DNA of 54,294 bases from an uncultured Bartonella sp. (GCA_945285915.1 CALYQL010000016.1:1-54294), one strand, 5' to 3'; positions 20,550 through 29,186 are shown, counted from the stretch's first letter. Notes: a model not told the origin generated them from the sequence alone. Translations and numbers: made by a program.

Positions 20550-20603
20550 GGTATTCCCCTACTTATTTTTAAGTCATTAATTTTTATATTTAGTTCAATA
20601 ATA

Positions 20604-20614
20604 TTGTTGAACAA
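20604..20614. promoter_or_regulatory. Candidate GntR-type operator
   Basis: TTGTTGAACAA is a perfect hyphenated palindrome that fits the FadR-subgroup operator pattern TNGTNNNACNA. It lies about 55 bp upstream of the binding-protein start and is embedded in a longer imperfect palindrome (20593-20612). It is a plausible target of the regulator encoded in the operon. Confidence 0.5.
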
Positions 20615-20752
20615 CTTATTCTAATACAGATTCTCGTTATTACAAAGGGTCTAAAAAGAATAAGAAAGGAAAACCGTTTTTTATAAGTTTTTTAAAAAAT
20701 GATGCCAAGAAATTGAAACAAAAAACGATAGAAAAACGCATAAAAAGACTAT

Positions 20753-20782
20753 GATGGAATAAACTGGGATGGAATAAACTGG
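20753..20782. repeat. 15-bp perfect tandem repeat
   Basis: GATGGAATAAACTGG occurs twice in direct succession (20753-20767 and 20768-20782), about 30 bases past the small-RNA terminator. No function is evident. Confidence 0.8.
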
Positions 20783-20814
20783 CCAGCTTAAAATAAATTA
20801 CCTGAATGAGAGCC

Positions 20815-20910
20815 AAAAAAATAGACCGTTGTGGAGAGGGGGATGCCACAACGGTCTTATCACTGCACTTTGCAACAGCCTGGAGAGGGAAAGGAGGCTG
20901 CTGCATCCGG
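20815..20910 (-). ncRNA. Two-hairpin trans-acting small RNA, AbcR-like (alpha-r15 family candidate)
   Basis: On the minus strand two strong hairpins follow each other. The first (20904 to 20872) has a 10-bp stem GCAGCAGCCT/AGGCTGTTGC and the CU-rich loop CCTTTCCCTCTCC. The second (20856 to 20824) has a perfect 11-bp stem GACCGTTGTGG/CCACAACGGTC with loop CATCCCCCTCT and is followed by TATTTTTTT, a Rho-independent terminator. Both loops can pair with Shine-Dalgarno sequences, the hallmark of rhizobial AbcR/alpha-r15 RNAs, which in Sinorhizobium lie beside polA; here too the locus is next to polA, on the opposite strand. The length (~95-105 nt) fits. The 5' end is estimated; family membership is inference. 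Confidence 0.65.
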
Positions 20911-21115
20911 ATATGGCAGGGGACAAAGCCAACAACCGGAGATATCGACTTTTAGCCGACGGGTTATATAAAAGAATTTAAAGATGGCATTTCAAGGGCA
21001 ACAACATTAATATTTTTTAACAAAGCTGCAAAAATATAAATAAATAAGCGCAAACACAAAAAAATAGCTAAGTTTGTTACCTACAAGTTTAAAGATTCGG
21101 CTTTCAGGATTGACG

Positions 21116-24052
21116 ATGCAGAAAAATGATCACCTATTTTTGGTCGATGGATCAAGTTACATTTTCCGAGCATACCATGCTCTACCACCATTGACGCGTA
21201 AAAAAGATGGCTTGCCTGTCGGAGCCTTGGCCGGATTTTGCAATATGTTATGGAAGCTCCTTTGTGATGCACGCGACACTGCTGTCGGCGTCGTGCCAAC
21301 ACATTTTGCTGTTATTTTCGATTATTCTTCTGATACATTCAGAAAAAAAATCTATCCAGACTATAAAGCAAACCGTCCCTCTCCTCCAGAAGATCTTATT
21401 CCGCAATTCAGTCTCATTCGGCAGGCCACGCGGGCGTTTAATGTTCCATGCATTGAAAAAGAAGGCTACGAGGCCGACGATATTATTGCCACTTACGCTT
21501 TTCTTGCGAGCCAGCATGGCGCAAAAACGACAATAATTTCGTCCGATAAAGATCTTATGCAGTTGGTAACCGATCAGGTGGGTATGTATGACAGCATGAA
21601 AGATCGGCCGATTGGAATTGCTGAAGTTATTGAAAAATGGGGTGTGCCGCCTGAAAAAATGATTGATCTGCAATCATTGACTGGCGATTCAACAGATAAT
21701 GTACCCGGTGTTCCGGGTATTGGCCCAAAAACAGCAGCGCAATTGATTGAAGAGTTTGGGAACTTGGATAATCTACTTGCCCATGTTGATGATATAAAAC
21801 AACAAAAGCGGCGCGAAAATATCAAGGCCTATGCCGATCAAACAAAAATCGCCCGTGAGCTTGTTACATTAAAAACGGATGTGCCGTTGGAAATCGGGTT
21901 GGATGGATTACTGTTGGAGCCTACAAATGGGCCGCAGCTTGTTGGTTTTCTCAAGGCCATGGAATTTAACACACTCACCCGCCGTGTTGCAGATGCAACC
22001 GATTGTGATGCCAGTGCAATTCAGCCGACAAATCTTGAAGTTGAATGGGGTAAAGAAGCCCATGGTCCAGATCTGGACACAGGATCGGATGTTGATGGTA
22101 TTCCGCAGCAAGAAAAGCAAGATGCGGATTCGCACACAACAGACCAAATAGATACGCCACAAAAACTTGCTGAAAAGCGTAAAACAGAAGCATTGGCGCA
22201 GAAAATAGATGTATCAGCATATCAAACCATAACTGACGAGAAAGAACTGAAACATTGGCTTGATTTGGCGGTGGATCAGGGCTTTTTTGCTTTTGATACA
22301 GAAACAACGTCACTTGATCCAATGCAGGCGGAGCTGGTCGGTTTTTCCATCGCCCTGCAGGCTGGCAAAGCGGCTTATGTTCCACTTAATCACGTAGCCG
22401 GTACGCAAGATTTATTGGGGGGCGGACACGTTGAAGGGCAAATTCCGATTAAGGTGGCTTTGGCTCTTTTGCAGCCAGTTCTAGAAAATCCAGCTATTCT
22501 AAAAATAGCGCAAAATATGAAATATGATTGGTTGGTCATGAAGCAGCATGGCATTACTATCCAATCATTTGATGATACAATGCTATTATCTTATGTGCTT
22601 GATGCCGGTACTTTGACGCATGGAATGGATGCACTATCAGAACGCTGGTTAGGTCATAAACCAATAGCGTATAAAGATGTTGTTGGTAGCGGAAAAGCAT
22701 CAACTAGTTTTGCCAGTGTTGATCTGGCACAAGCAACAGCCTATGCTGCTGAAGATGCCGATGTTACACTGCGCTTATGGCAAGTCTTAAAACCGCAACT
22801 TATAGCACAAGGCATTAGCCGCGTTTATGAACGTCTGGAACGGCCATTGGTTGACGTTCTTGCGCGAATGGAAGAACGCGGCATTTTGGTTGACCGACAG
22901 TTATTATCGCGTTTGTCTGGCGAGTTGGCACAATCAGCAGCAGCCATTGAAGATGAGATTTACACCTTGGCCGGTGAAAAATTCAATATTGGTTCGCCAA
23001 AGCAATTGGGTGAAATTTTATTTGGTAAAATGGGTTTACCTGGTGGCTCGAAAACCAAAACAGGTCAATGGTCAACATCTGCACAGGTTTTAGAGGATTT
23101 GGCTGCGGAAGGACATGAGTTACCGCGCAAGATTGTCGATTGGCGGCAATTAACCAAGCTAAAATCTACCTATACAGATGCACTACCCAATTATATTTTA
23201 CCGCGTACGGGAAGAGTTCATACCAATTATTCCATGGCCGCGACATCAACAGGGCGGTTGGCGTCATCAGAGCCAAATTTGCAAAATATACCTGTTAGAA
23301 CACCTGAAGGACGCAAAATCCGCGCCGCCTTTATTGCTGGCCCAGGTAACATGCTAATTTCAGCAGATTATAGCCAAATTGAATTGCGTGTTCTGGCTCA
23401 TGTTGCTGACATTAAGGCATTAAAAGATGCATTTGCCCATGGGCTTGATATTCATGCAATGACAGCATCGGAAATGTTTGGTGTCCCTGTTGAAGGTATG
23501 CCTTCTGAAGTCAGAAGACGGGCTAAAGCAATCAATTTTGGTATTATATATGGTATTTCAGCATTTGGTCTTGCCAATCAGCTAGGGATTTCGCGTGAAG
23601 AAGCTGGGCAATATATCCGCACCTATTTTGAACGTTTCCCGGGCATTAAAGATTATATGGAAAAAACCAAGGCATTTGCGCATGAACATGGCTATGTCGA
23701 AACAATTTTTGGTAGACGGGCACATTATCCAGAGATCAATGCATCAAATCCGCAAATTCGCGCCTTTAATGAGCGCGCCGCGATAAATGCCCCTATTCAA
23801 GGGGCGGCTGCCGATATTATACGGCGTGCTATGATTAAAATGGATGCAGCATTAAACAGCGAAAAACTTTCAGCCAAAATGCTATTACAAGTGCATGACG
23901 AATTAATATTTGAAGTGCCTGAACATGAAGTTGAGAAAACAATCAGCGTTGTTAAAAACGTTATGGAAAATGCAACAATGCCGGCGGTGTCCCTATCCGT
24001 TCCGTTAAAAGTTGATGCGCGTGCAGCCAAAAATTGGGATGAAGCGCATTAA
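21116..24052 (+). CDS. polA: DNA polymerase I
   Basis: PolA fills gaps and removes Okazaki primers. All three domains are present: 5'-3' exonuclease (LVDGSSYIFRAYHALPPLTR, YEADDIIATYA, SSDKDLMQLV, VPGVPGIGPKTAAQLI), 3'-5' proofreading domain with intact FAFDTETTSLDPMQAELVGF and YAAEDADVTLRLW, and polymerase (TGRLASSEPNLQNIPVRT, SADYSQIELRVLAH, RRAKAINFGIIYGIS, QVHDELIFEVP). The frame opens at 21074, but AGGA lies 6 bases before the ATG at 21116, giving 978 residues, as usual for Rhizobiales. An active proofreading domain is retained. It is divergent from the small RNA. Confidence 0.97.
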   Translation: MQKNDHLFLVDGSSYIFRAYHALPPLTRKKDGLPVGALAGFCNMLWKLLCDARDTAVGVVPTHFAVIFDYSSDTFRKKIYPDYKANRPSPPEDLIPQFSLIRQATRAFNVPCIEKEGYEADDIIATYAFLASQHGAKTTIISSDKDLMQLVTDQVGMYDSMKDRPIGIAEVIEKWGVPPEKMIDLQSLTGDSTDNVPGVPGIGPKTAAQLIEEFGNLDNLLAHVDDIKQQKRRENIKAYADQTKIARELVTLKTDVPLEIGLDGLLLEPTNGPQLVGFLKAMEFNTLTRRVADATDCDASAIQPTNLEVEWGKEAHGPDLDTGSDVDGIPQQEKQDADSHTTDQIDTPQKLAEKRKTEALAQKIDVSAYQTITDEKELKHWLDLAVDQGFFAFDTETTSLDPMQAELVGFSIALQAGKAAYVPLNHVAGTQDLLGGGHVEGQIPIKVALALLQPVLENPAILKIAQNMKYDWLVMKQHGITIQSFDDTMLLSYVLDAGTLTHGMDALSERWLGHKPIAYKDVVGSGKASTSFASVDLAQATAYAAEDADVTLRLWQVLKPQLIAQGISRVYERLERPLVDVLARMEERGILVDRQLLSRLSGELAQSAAAIEDEIYTLAGEKFNIGSPKQLGEILFGKMGLPGGSKTKTGQWSTSAQVLEDLAAEGHELPRKIVDWRQLTKLKSTYTDALPNYILPRTGRVHTNYSMAATSTGRLASSEPNLQNIPVRTPEGRKIRAAFIAGPGNMLISADYSQIELRVLAHVADIKALKDAFAHGLDIHAMTASEMFGVPVEGMPSEVRRRAKAINFGIIYGISAFGLANQLGISREEAGQYIRTYFERFPGIKDYMEKTKAFAHEHGYVETIFGRRAHYPEINASNPQIRAFNERAAINAPIQGAAADIIRRAMIKMDAALNSEKLSAKMLLQVHDELIFEVPEHEVEKTISVVKNVMENATMPAVSLSVPLKVDARAAKNWDEAH

Positions 24053-24074
24053 ATAAAGAAAAGAGGTCGAATAA

Positions 24075-24154
24075 AGACAACACCGTCTTCTTGTCTGTTG
24101 TCGGCTTCGTTTGCTTATCGACAGGTCAACGGCAAGGATAGAAGCCGGCAACAG
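24075..24154 (+). repeat. Paired hairpins downstream of polA
   Basis: A short hairpin AGACAA/TTGTCT (24075-24096) abuts a long one: CTGTTGTCGGCTTC (24095-24108) with GAAGCCGGCAACAG (24141-24154), a 14-bp stem enclosing a 32-nt loop. In plus-strand RNA the only non-Watson-Crick pair is G·U, whereas the minus-strand RNA would have a C-A mismatch, favouring function as plus-strand RNA. No T-run follows, so it is not a standard terminator; it may be a processed 3' end or a small RNA. Confidence 0.5.
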
Positions 24155-24219
24155 CAGCTCTTGAAATAACAAAGATTGCTCCATATTCCCCTTTAGTGAA
24201 ATAAGCTGGGAGCAATTTA

Positions 24220-24378
24220 ATGGATAGAAATGTTCTTTGTGTTATTATCGGAGCGCTGATTGTTGTCGTTGCTGCGTTAGGATATTACACATATAAAAGG
24301 GAAGCAAAACAGGATTTAAAACCGTCTGGTGTTGAAATGAAACTCAACGAAAATGGTTTATCGGTAGAACAACATTAA
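24220..24378 (+). CDS. Small single-span membrane protein (52 aa)
   Basis: This short gene encodes a 52-residue protein: MDRNVLCVIIGALIVVVAAL forms a membrane helix, then a basic patch (TYKREAK) and a short tail ending in LNENGLSVEQH. GGGAG lies 7 bases before the ATG and a strong terminator follows, so it is a real, monocistronic gene. The N-in/short-cytoplasmic-tail pattern resembles small uncharacterised inner-membrane proteins of Rhizobiales. A degraded second copy lies 0.9 kb downstream. Confidence 0.75.
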   Translation: MDRNVLCVIIGALIVVVAALGYYTYKREAKQDLKPSGVEMKLNENGLSVEQH

Positions 24379-24403
24379 TCCAATTTAATAATTCAACTTA
24401 GTG

Positions 24404-24434
24404 CCCTGCCTTGACAACAAAGCGGGGTATTTTT
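24404..24434 (+). terminator. Rho-independent terminator after the small membrane protein gene
   Basis: CCCTGC (24404-24409) pairs with GCGGGG (24422-24427) and is followed by TATTTTTAT. The hairpin extends inward through CTTG/CAAA with a mismatch. It is homologous to the terminator at 25311, part of the duplicated unit. Confidence 0.8.
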
Positions 24435-24581
24435 ATACCTCGAACGCAAGTTGATTGACTGCTAAGGGAACATAAATTTTTCAATCAAAATTAGAAAAAA
24501 TCCAAAAAAAGATTACTAATAAAAATTGGTATAATATTGTATTTATAATAAATAATAAAGAATAGGATTGTAATAATTTTT

Positions 24582-25085
24582 ATGATTACTGATTATGATG
24601 TTTATACAGCATTTATATTATTTTTAGCTTGTATTTTGGGAGCAATACTAGGTTATGTGATGAATAGAAGTCATAAAACTCTAGAAAGAGTCCCATTTTT
24701 CTTTTTATATACCGTAAATTGTTTTGTTTTTTATGTTCTTGAGTATAAAGCCGATTTATTGTTACAAATAATCAATGTACAACAACCACTGTTTACAGCA
24801 ATAATTGTGGCTATACCGTTATTTTTTTGGGTCTTTGTTTCAATGTATCTTGCTGTATTTCGTGCACGCGATGCATTTGGTCAAAAGTCGGCCGCCTTTT
24901 TAATATTGATACCGGTATTATCTTTGATGTTAATGACCTTCAGAGTTGAAAATAATTATCAAGGGGAAATTATTCGCGATCCAATACCGACACCACAATT
25001 TATGAATGGCTGGATAGGCTTTATTGTGACAATAATAATTATGTTTTTACCTATCAAAATATTGCTCTATTTGAATGTTTTTTAA
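24582..25085 (+). CDS. Four-helix membrane protein, duplicated family copy A
   Basis: I do not recognise this 167-residue protein. It has four strongly hydrophobic segments (about residues 8-28, 42-66, 75-98, and 143-163). Between helices 3 and 4 is a polar loop shared with its neighbour: MYLAVFRARDAFGQKS, then IRDPIPTPQFMNGWIGF. The RxRDxFGxKS loop loosely recalls DUF805 proteins, but the match is too weak to name it. It is preceded by an AT-rich leader without a strong ribosome site. Paralog: the protein at 25478-26020. Confidence 0.7.
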   Translation: MITDYDVYTAFILFLACILGAILGYVMNRSHKTLERVPFFFLYTVNCFVFYVLEYKADLLLQIINVQQPLFTAIIVAIPLFFWVFVSMYLAVFRARDAFGQKSAAFLILIPVLSLMLMTFRVENNYQGEIIRDPIPTPQFMNGWIGFIVTIIIMFLPIKILLYLNVF

Positions 25086-25137
25086 AATAAGGTGAATGAC
25101 TGAAATTCCCTTTTTAGCAATTTAAACATGGATTAAT

Positions 25138-25293
25138 TTGACAGATAGAAATGTTCTTAGTGGTATTGTCAGAGTGCTGATTATTATCGTTGTTGCGTTA
25201 GGATTTAGCACATATAAAGGGCAACAATGCAGAATTAAAAACCATCAGGTGTTGCAATGAAGCGCAACGAAAATGGTTTATCGGTGGAGCATT
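25138..25293 (+). pseudogene. Decayed second copy of the small membrane protein gene
   Basis: The sequence is clearly homologous to 24220-24378: the coding text DRNVL, then a hydrophobic run and ALGFSTYKG. However, the ATG has become ACA, the GGGAG ribosome site is lost, and one A is missing in the run before GGG (AAAGGG against AAAAGGG), which shifts the frame to an early stop at 25257-25259. The downstream terminator is kept. This copy is very likely not translated. Confidence 0.75.
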
Positions 25294-25310
25294 TATCATT
25301 TCACTTAAAT

Positions 25311-25341
25311 ACCCTGCCTTGACAACAAAGCAGGGTATTTT
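25311..25341 (+). terminator. Rho-independent terminator (copy B)
   Basis: ACCCTGC (25311-25317) and GCAGGGT (25330-25336) form a perfect 7-bp stem followed by ATTTTTAT. It is a near-copy of the terminator at 24404, now standing after a pseudogene. Confidence 0.8.
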
Positions 25342-25477
25342 TATACCCCACTCGCAAATGGATTAGCTGTTTGGGGGCATAAATTTTTCAATTAAAATTA
25401 GAAAATTTCCAAACAATAAAAAATATTGGCGTAAAATTCTATTTTTATAGATAACAAATAAAGGGTGTATATTTAAT

Positions 25478-26020
25478 ATGTTTGATTATAATTTTGTATT
25501 GCGTGGCATATCTGTTACTATGACACAATATATGATTGCTTATTTATTAGGAGCAATATTGGCATATATTGTAAATCGTAATCAAAGAACACTTTCACGG
25601 TCGCCATTTCTGTTTTTGTATGCCCTAAATTCATTATTCTTTACGATTTTTAGCTATGTTCTTATTAGTTTTTTATGCAAAATAGATGTTAAGCCATCCC
25701 AATTGGTTGGAATAATAGAAATAATACCAGTATTTATATACTCTTTTATTGCTATGTATCTTGCTATATGTCGCGGACGCGATGGATTTGGTGAAAAATC
25801 AGCTTCTATTTTACAATTTATTCCGTTCTTATGCCTAATTCTATATTTTGTAAGGCTTCAAAGCAATAATAGTGGACCAATAGTTCGTAATCCAGTACCA
25901 ACACCAAAATTGATCAATGGCGGAATTGGTTTTCTTTTAGCAGTGATTATTCTGTTCGTGAATTTGTTGGTTAACGCCCAAATATTCAGAGCGATACCAG
26001 TTCGTTGGGTATTGGCATAA
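25478..26020 (+). CDS. Four-helix membrane protein, duplicated family copy B
   Basis: A 180-residue paralog of the 24582 protein. The two share LGAILAYIVNRNQRTLSRSP (copy A: LGAILGYVMNRSHKTLERVP), FLFLYALNS, MYLAICRGRDGFGEKSAS and the PVPTPKLINGGIGF loop before the last helix. It is longer at both ends: about 10 extra N-terminal residues and a C-tail with RAIPVRWVLA. The divergence shows an old duplication with both copies kept, which implies selection on the protein. The family is unrecognised. The 330 bp to argG holds no gene, only a terminator at 26295. Confidence 0.7.
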   Translation: MFDYNFVLRGISVTMTQYMIAYLLGAILAYIVNRNQRTLSRSPFLFLYALNSLFFTIFSYVLISFLCKIDVKPSQLVGIIEIIPVFIYSFIAMYLAICRGRDGFGEKSASILQFIPFLCLILYFVRLQSNNSGPIVRNPVPTPKLINGGIGFLLAVIILFVNLLVNAQIFRAIPVRWVLA

Positions 26021-26294
26021 GTCTGGATGGTAGACAAAACGGGCTAGGCAGCTCTGAATTAAGCGATAAGTTTATGCTTAAGTTGTTTGAGCGGTCTAGC
26101 TCATTGCATGACTTGACTGGCAATGGATCCAAAATTGATAGCAAAAACGGTGCAGAATAAGCCAATGGATTTAGCGGTTGTGAAACAGCTTTGATGGGCG
26201 ACCAGATAGGTCTGCGCCTTCATTTTGATTTATCGGATAAAAGACGATTATTTGTCTCATCTGCGCATTGACAGATTTCATATATATAGCTGCA

Positions 26295-26330
26295 AAAAAG
26301 TCCCGAAAGTAGGTAATTTCGGGACTTTTT
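26295..26330. terminator. Bidirectional terminator between copy B and argG
   Basis: AAAAAGTCCCGAAA (26295-26308) and its perfect complement TTTCGGGACTTTTT (26317-26330) form a 14-bp stem with an 8-nt loop. A- and T-runs at both ends make it work in both directions; its main role is to end argG transcription (argG stop at 26351) and upstream plus-strand readthrough. Confidence 0.85.
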
Positions 26331-26350
26331 ATATTTATAATAGTGTTGTT

Positions 26351-27571
26351 TTATTTGCGGTCACGTGCTGCCAAGGTACGCAGACGCAGAGCATTTAACT
26401 TGATAAAGCCAGCAGCGTCTTTCTGGTCATAAGCACCATGATCATCTTCAAATGTTACAAGGTTGCTGGAATAAAGTGACTTGTCACTCTTACGGCCTTG
26501 AACAATAACATTGCCCTTATAAAGCTTCAAAGTAACTTCACCTTCGACATTTTCTTGTGAAAGATCAATGGCTGCTTGCAGCATTTTACGCTCTGGAGAG
26601 AACCAGAAACCGTAATAGATCAATTCAGCATAGCGTGGCATCAATTCATCTTTCAAATGAGCTGCGCCGCGGTCAAGTGTGATTGATTCAATAGCGCGGT
26701 GTGCGGCCAATAAAATGGTGCCGCCCGGTGTTTCATAAACGCCACGGGATTTCATGCCAACAAAACGGTTTTCAACCAAGTCTATACGGCCAATTCCGTT
26801 ATCTCTGCCATAATCATTTAATTTGGCAAGCAATGTTGCGGGCGACATCTCTTCGCCGTTAATTGAAACGGCATCACCCTTTTTAAAGCCAATTGTAATG
26901 ATGGTTGGCTTATCAGGAGCATCCTCTGGCGAAACGGTGCGCATATGCACATATTCTGGCGCAGGCACTGAAGGATCTTCCAATACTTTACCTTCAGAGG
27001 AAGAGTGTAGCAGGTTGGCATCCACTGAAAATGGTGCTTCACCCTGTTTGTCTTTCGTGACAGGAATTTGGTGAGCTTGGGCAAATTCCAATAATTCTGT
27101 ACGGCTTTTGAATTTCCAATCACGCCAAGGTGCAATGATTTTTATGTCAGGATTGAGCGCATAGGCAGAAAGCTCGAAGCGCACTTGGTCATTACCTTTG
27201 CCTGTTGCACCGTGAGCAATGGCATCCGCGCCTGTCTTTTTGGCAATTTCAATGAGGTGCTTGGAAATAAGTGGCCGTGCAATTGATGTACCAAGAAGGT
27301 AGATACCTTCATAAACAGCATTGGCACGAAACATTGGAAAAACGAAATCCCGAACAAATTCTTCACGCAGATCGTCCATAAATATTTCTTTTGCACCAAG
27401 CATTTCTGCTTTACGGCGTGCTGGTTCCAACTCTTCGCCCTGACCGAGATCAGCAGTAAAAGTAACAACTTCTGCACCAAGTTCTGTCTGTAACCATTTT
27501 AGAATAATTGATGTATCAAGGCCGCCAGAATAGGCCAATACAACTTTTTTAACGTTCTTCCACTGTTCCAT
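26351..27571 (-). CDS. argG: Argininosuccinate synthase
   Basis: ArgG ligates citrulline and aspartate with ATP to argininosuccinate. The ATP pyrophosphatase P-loop [17 protein letters not shown] opens the protein; [15 protein letters not shown] and the citrulline/aspartate-binding segments follow, ending at [13 protein letters not shown] at 27583 is in frame; I use the ATG at 27571 (406 residues), preceded by GGATAG. It acts with argH, 9 kb away. Divergently oriented next door is a LysE-family exporter. Confidence 0.97.
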   Translation of the reverse strand: MEQWKNVKKVVLAYSGGLDTSIILKWLQTELGAEVVTFTADLGQGEELEPARRKAEMLGAKEIFMDDLREEFVRDFVFPMFRANAVYEGIYLLGTSIARPLISKHLIEIAKKTGADAIAHGATGKGNDQVRFELSAYALNPDIKIIAPWRDWKFKSRTELLEFAQAHQIPVTKDKQGEAPFSVDANLLHSSSEGKVLEDPSVPAPEYVHMRTVSPEDAPDKPTIITIGFKKGDAVSINGEEMSPATLLAKLNDYGRDNGIGRIDLVENRFVGMKSRGVYETPGGTILLAAHRAIESITLDRGAAHLKDELMPRYAELIYYGFWFSPERKMLQAAIDLSQENVEGEVTLKLYKGNVIVQGRKSDKSLYSSNLVTFEDDHGAYDQKDAAGFIKLNALRLRTLAARDRK

Positions 27572-27710
27572 TTTTCTATCCAATCATTGAGAGCCCAATA
27601 GGATTTGTTATTTCTGTTTTATCAGGAGATTGGTTGCATGCAAGCAATCAAAGTTATTTCTTGCACTATGTTTTGAAAAAACAGATACAAATAAAATTTA
27701 CGAAAATAGA

Positions 27711-28379
27711 ATGAAAGCATTTACCACGATGTTTATGGTATCATGGTTGCCCGATTGGCATATATTTTTACAATTTGCTGGTGCTGCAATAATTTTAACG
27801 CTTATTCCCGGGCCAGATATGGCTTTGTTTGTTGGGCGTAGTATTGCGCAAGGAAAACGAGCCGCCTTTAGCTGTGTATTGGGATGTATTAATGGCATTA
27901 TCATTCAGGTTATTGCCGTATCCATAGGTCTATCAGCGCTTATTGTTGCGTCTCCAATGGCATTTTTGCTTCTTAAAATATTGGGTGCAGTCTATCTTTT
28001 ATGGCTGGCATTTCAGGCAATACGCAATAAATCTAGCTTTTCTCTTGATCAGAATAGGCAAGCCCGTCAGAGTTTTAGAAAAAATTATTTAACTGGATTG
28101 TGCATTAATCTTTTAAATCCCAAGGTTCTTCTTTTTAATATTACATTCCTACCGCAGTTTGTTGATGCAGCTGACCCTTATGTTTCAGGCAAAATATTGT
28201 TCTTAGGCCTTTCATTTATTCCCATCTCATTGCCTTTTACGATTACGATGGTTTTGGCCGCAGACAAATTTGCAAAGTTTTTAAAGAAAAACCCTCGTTA
28301 TGTGCGATGTCTGGATTTTTTAATGGCAGGAATTTTCACAGCCTTTGCCTTGCGCCTACTGGCAACACAAGCAAAATAA
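27711..28379 (+). CDS. LysE/RhtB family amino acid exporter
   Basis: A membrane exporter of the LysE/RhtB family. The signature IPGPDMALFVGRSIAQGKRA follows the first helix, and NLLNPKVLLFNITFLPQFV marks the second half; about six hydrophobic helices are seen. The frame extends to 27630, but family members start within a few residues of WLPDWH, so I take the ATG at 27711 (222 residues); 27729 is also possible. Divergence from argG suggests export of a basic amino acid or its analogue, but the substrate is inference. Confidence 0.9.
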   Translation: MKAFTTMFMVSWLPDWHIFLQFAGAAIILTLIPGPDMALFVGRSIAQGKRAAFSCVLGCINGIIIQVIAVSIGLSALIVASPMAFLLLKILGAVYLLWLAFQAIRNKSSFSLDQNRQARQSFRKNYLTGLCINLLNPKVLLFNITFLPQFVDAADPYVSGKILFLGLSFIPISLPFTITMVLAADKFAKFLKKNPRYVRCLDFLMAGIFTAFALRLLATQAK

Positions 28380-28499
28380 GGCAACCGATTATTTTGAAGC
28401 AACCAACCATATCACTTAATAGTCATATAGTATACTTTGTGGTGTTGGCGTGATTTAATATAGGCGGAGAAATTATTACAATTTCTAAGGAACGTTACA

Positions 28500-29186
28500 A
28501 TGCATGAATATGTTTTTACGCCTTCACAGCCTGTTAGCATACCCGTTAAAGATAGTAGCAAGCTTTTTCCTGTTCATCGGATTTATTGTGTGGGAAGAAA
28601 TTATGCCGACCACGCTATAGAAATGGGACACGATCCTTCAAAAGAAGCCCCGTTCTTTTTTCAGAAAAATCCTGACAATTTGGTATTGGATGGCAATTTT
28701 CCTTATCCTCCGCAAAGCCATGATGTGGAACATGAAATTGAGTTGGTTGTTGCCCTTAAAAAAGGTGGCGATAATTTAACGAGAGATGAAGCAGAAGATT
28801 GCGTTTTCGGTTATGGGGTGGGTCTTGATATGACACGCCGCGACCTACAGGCAGAATTGAAAAAGGCTGGACGCTCATGGGAGACGGCAAAGGCGTTTGA
28901 ACATTCTGCACCGTGCACGCATATTATTGAAAAATCGCGAACCAAAACTATGAATGAAGGTGCAATTACCCTCACGATTAATGGTGAACCGCGCCAGTCT
29001 GGTAATCTTGATCAGATGATCTGGAAAATACCAGATATGATATCCTATCTATCGCAATTATTTACCTTGCAGGCTGGCGATATTATTATGACAGGTACGC
29101 CGGCAGGTGTCGGACAGGTTCATAAGGGTGATCGGTTGGTTGGTCACATTGATGGGCTAGATGATCTTGTTGTTACAGTAATTTGA
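28500..29186 (+). CDS. Fumarylacetoacetate hydrolase family protein
   Basis: A 228-residue FAH-superfamily hydrolase/decarboxylase similar to the small FAHD1/fumarylpyruvate hydrolase group. IYCVGRNYADHAIEMG, the metal-ligand region HDVEHEIELVVAL, GYGVGLDMTRRDLQ, KKAGRSWETAKAFEHSAPC and IIMTGTPAGVGQVHKGD are intact, so the divalent-metal site looks active. Relatives act on acylpyruvates or oxaloacetate; the actual substrate is unknown. It stands alone, 120 bp after the LysE gene. Confidence 0.92.
   Translation: MHEYVFTPSQPVSIPVKDSSKLFPVHRIYCVGRNYADHAIEMGHDPSKEAPFFFQKNPDNLVLDGNFPYPPQSHDVEHEIELVVALKKGGDNLTRDEAEDCVFGYGVGLDMTRRDLQAELKKAGRSWETAKAFEHSAPCTHIIEKSRTKTMNEGAITLTINGEPRQSGNLDQMIWKIPDMISYLSQLFTLQAGDIIMTGTPAGVGQVHKGDRLVGHIDGLDDLVVTVI

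Noticed and set aside
20640..20906. An 88-codon minus-strand frame
   Set aside because: It runs through the two hairpins and the terminator of the predicted small RNA and has no ribosome site; the RNA explains the sequence better.
24582..26020. Assignment of the four-helix pair to DUF805
   Set aside because: Only the Arg/Asp/Gly loop vaguely matches; helix layout and the PTP-N-G motif do not, so no name is given.
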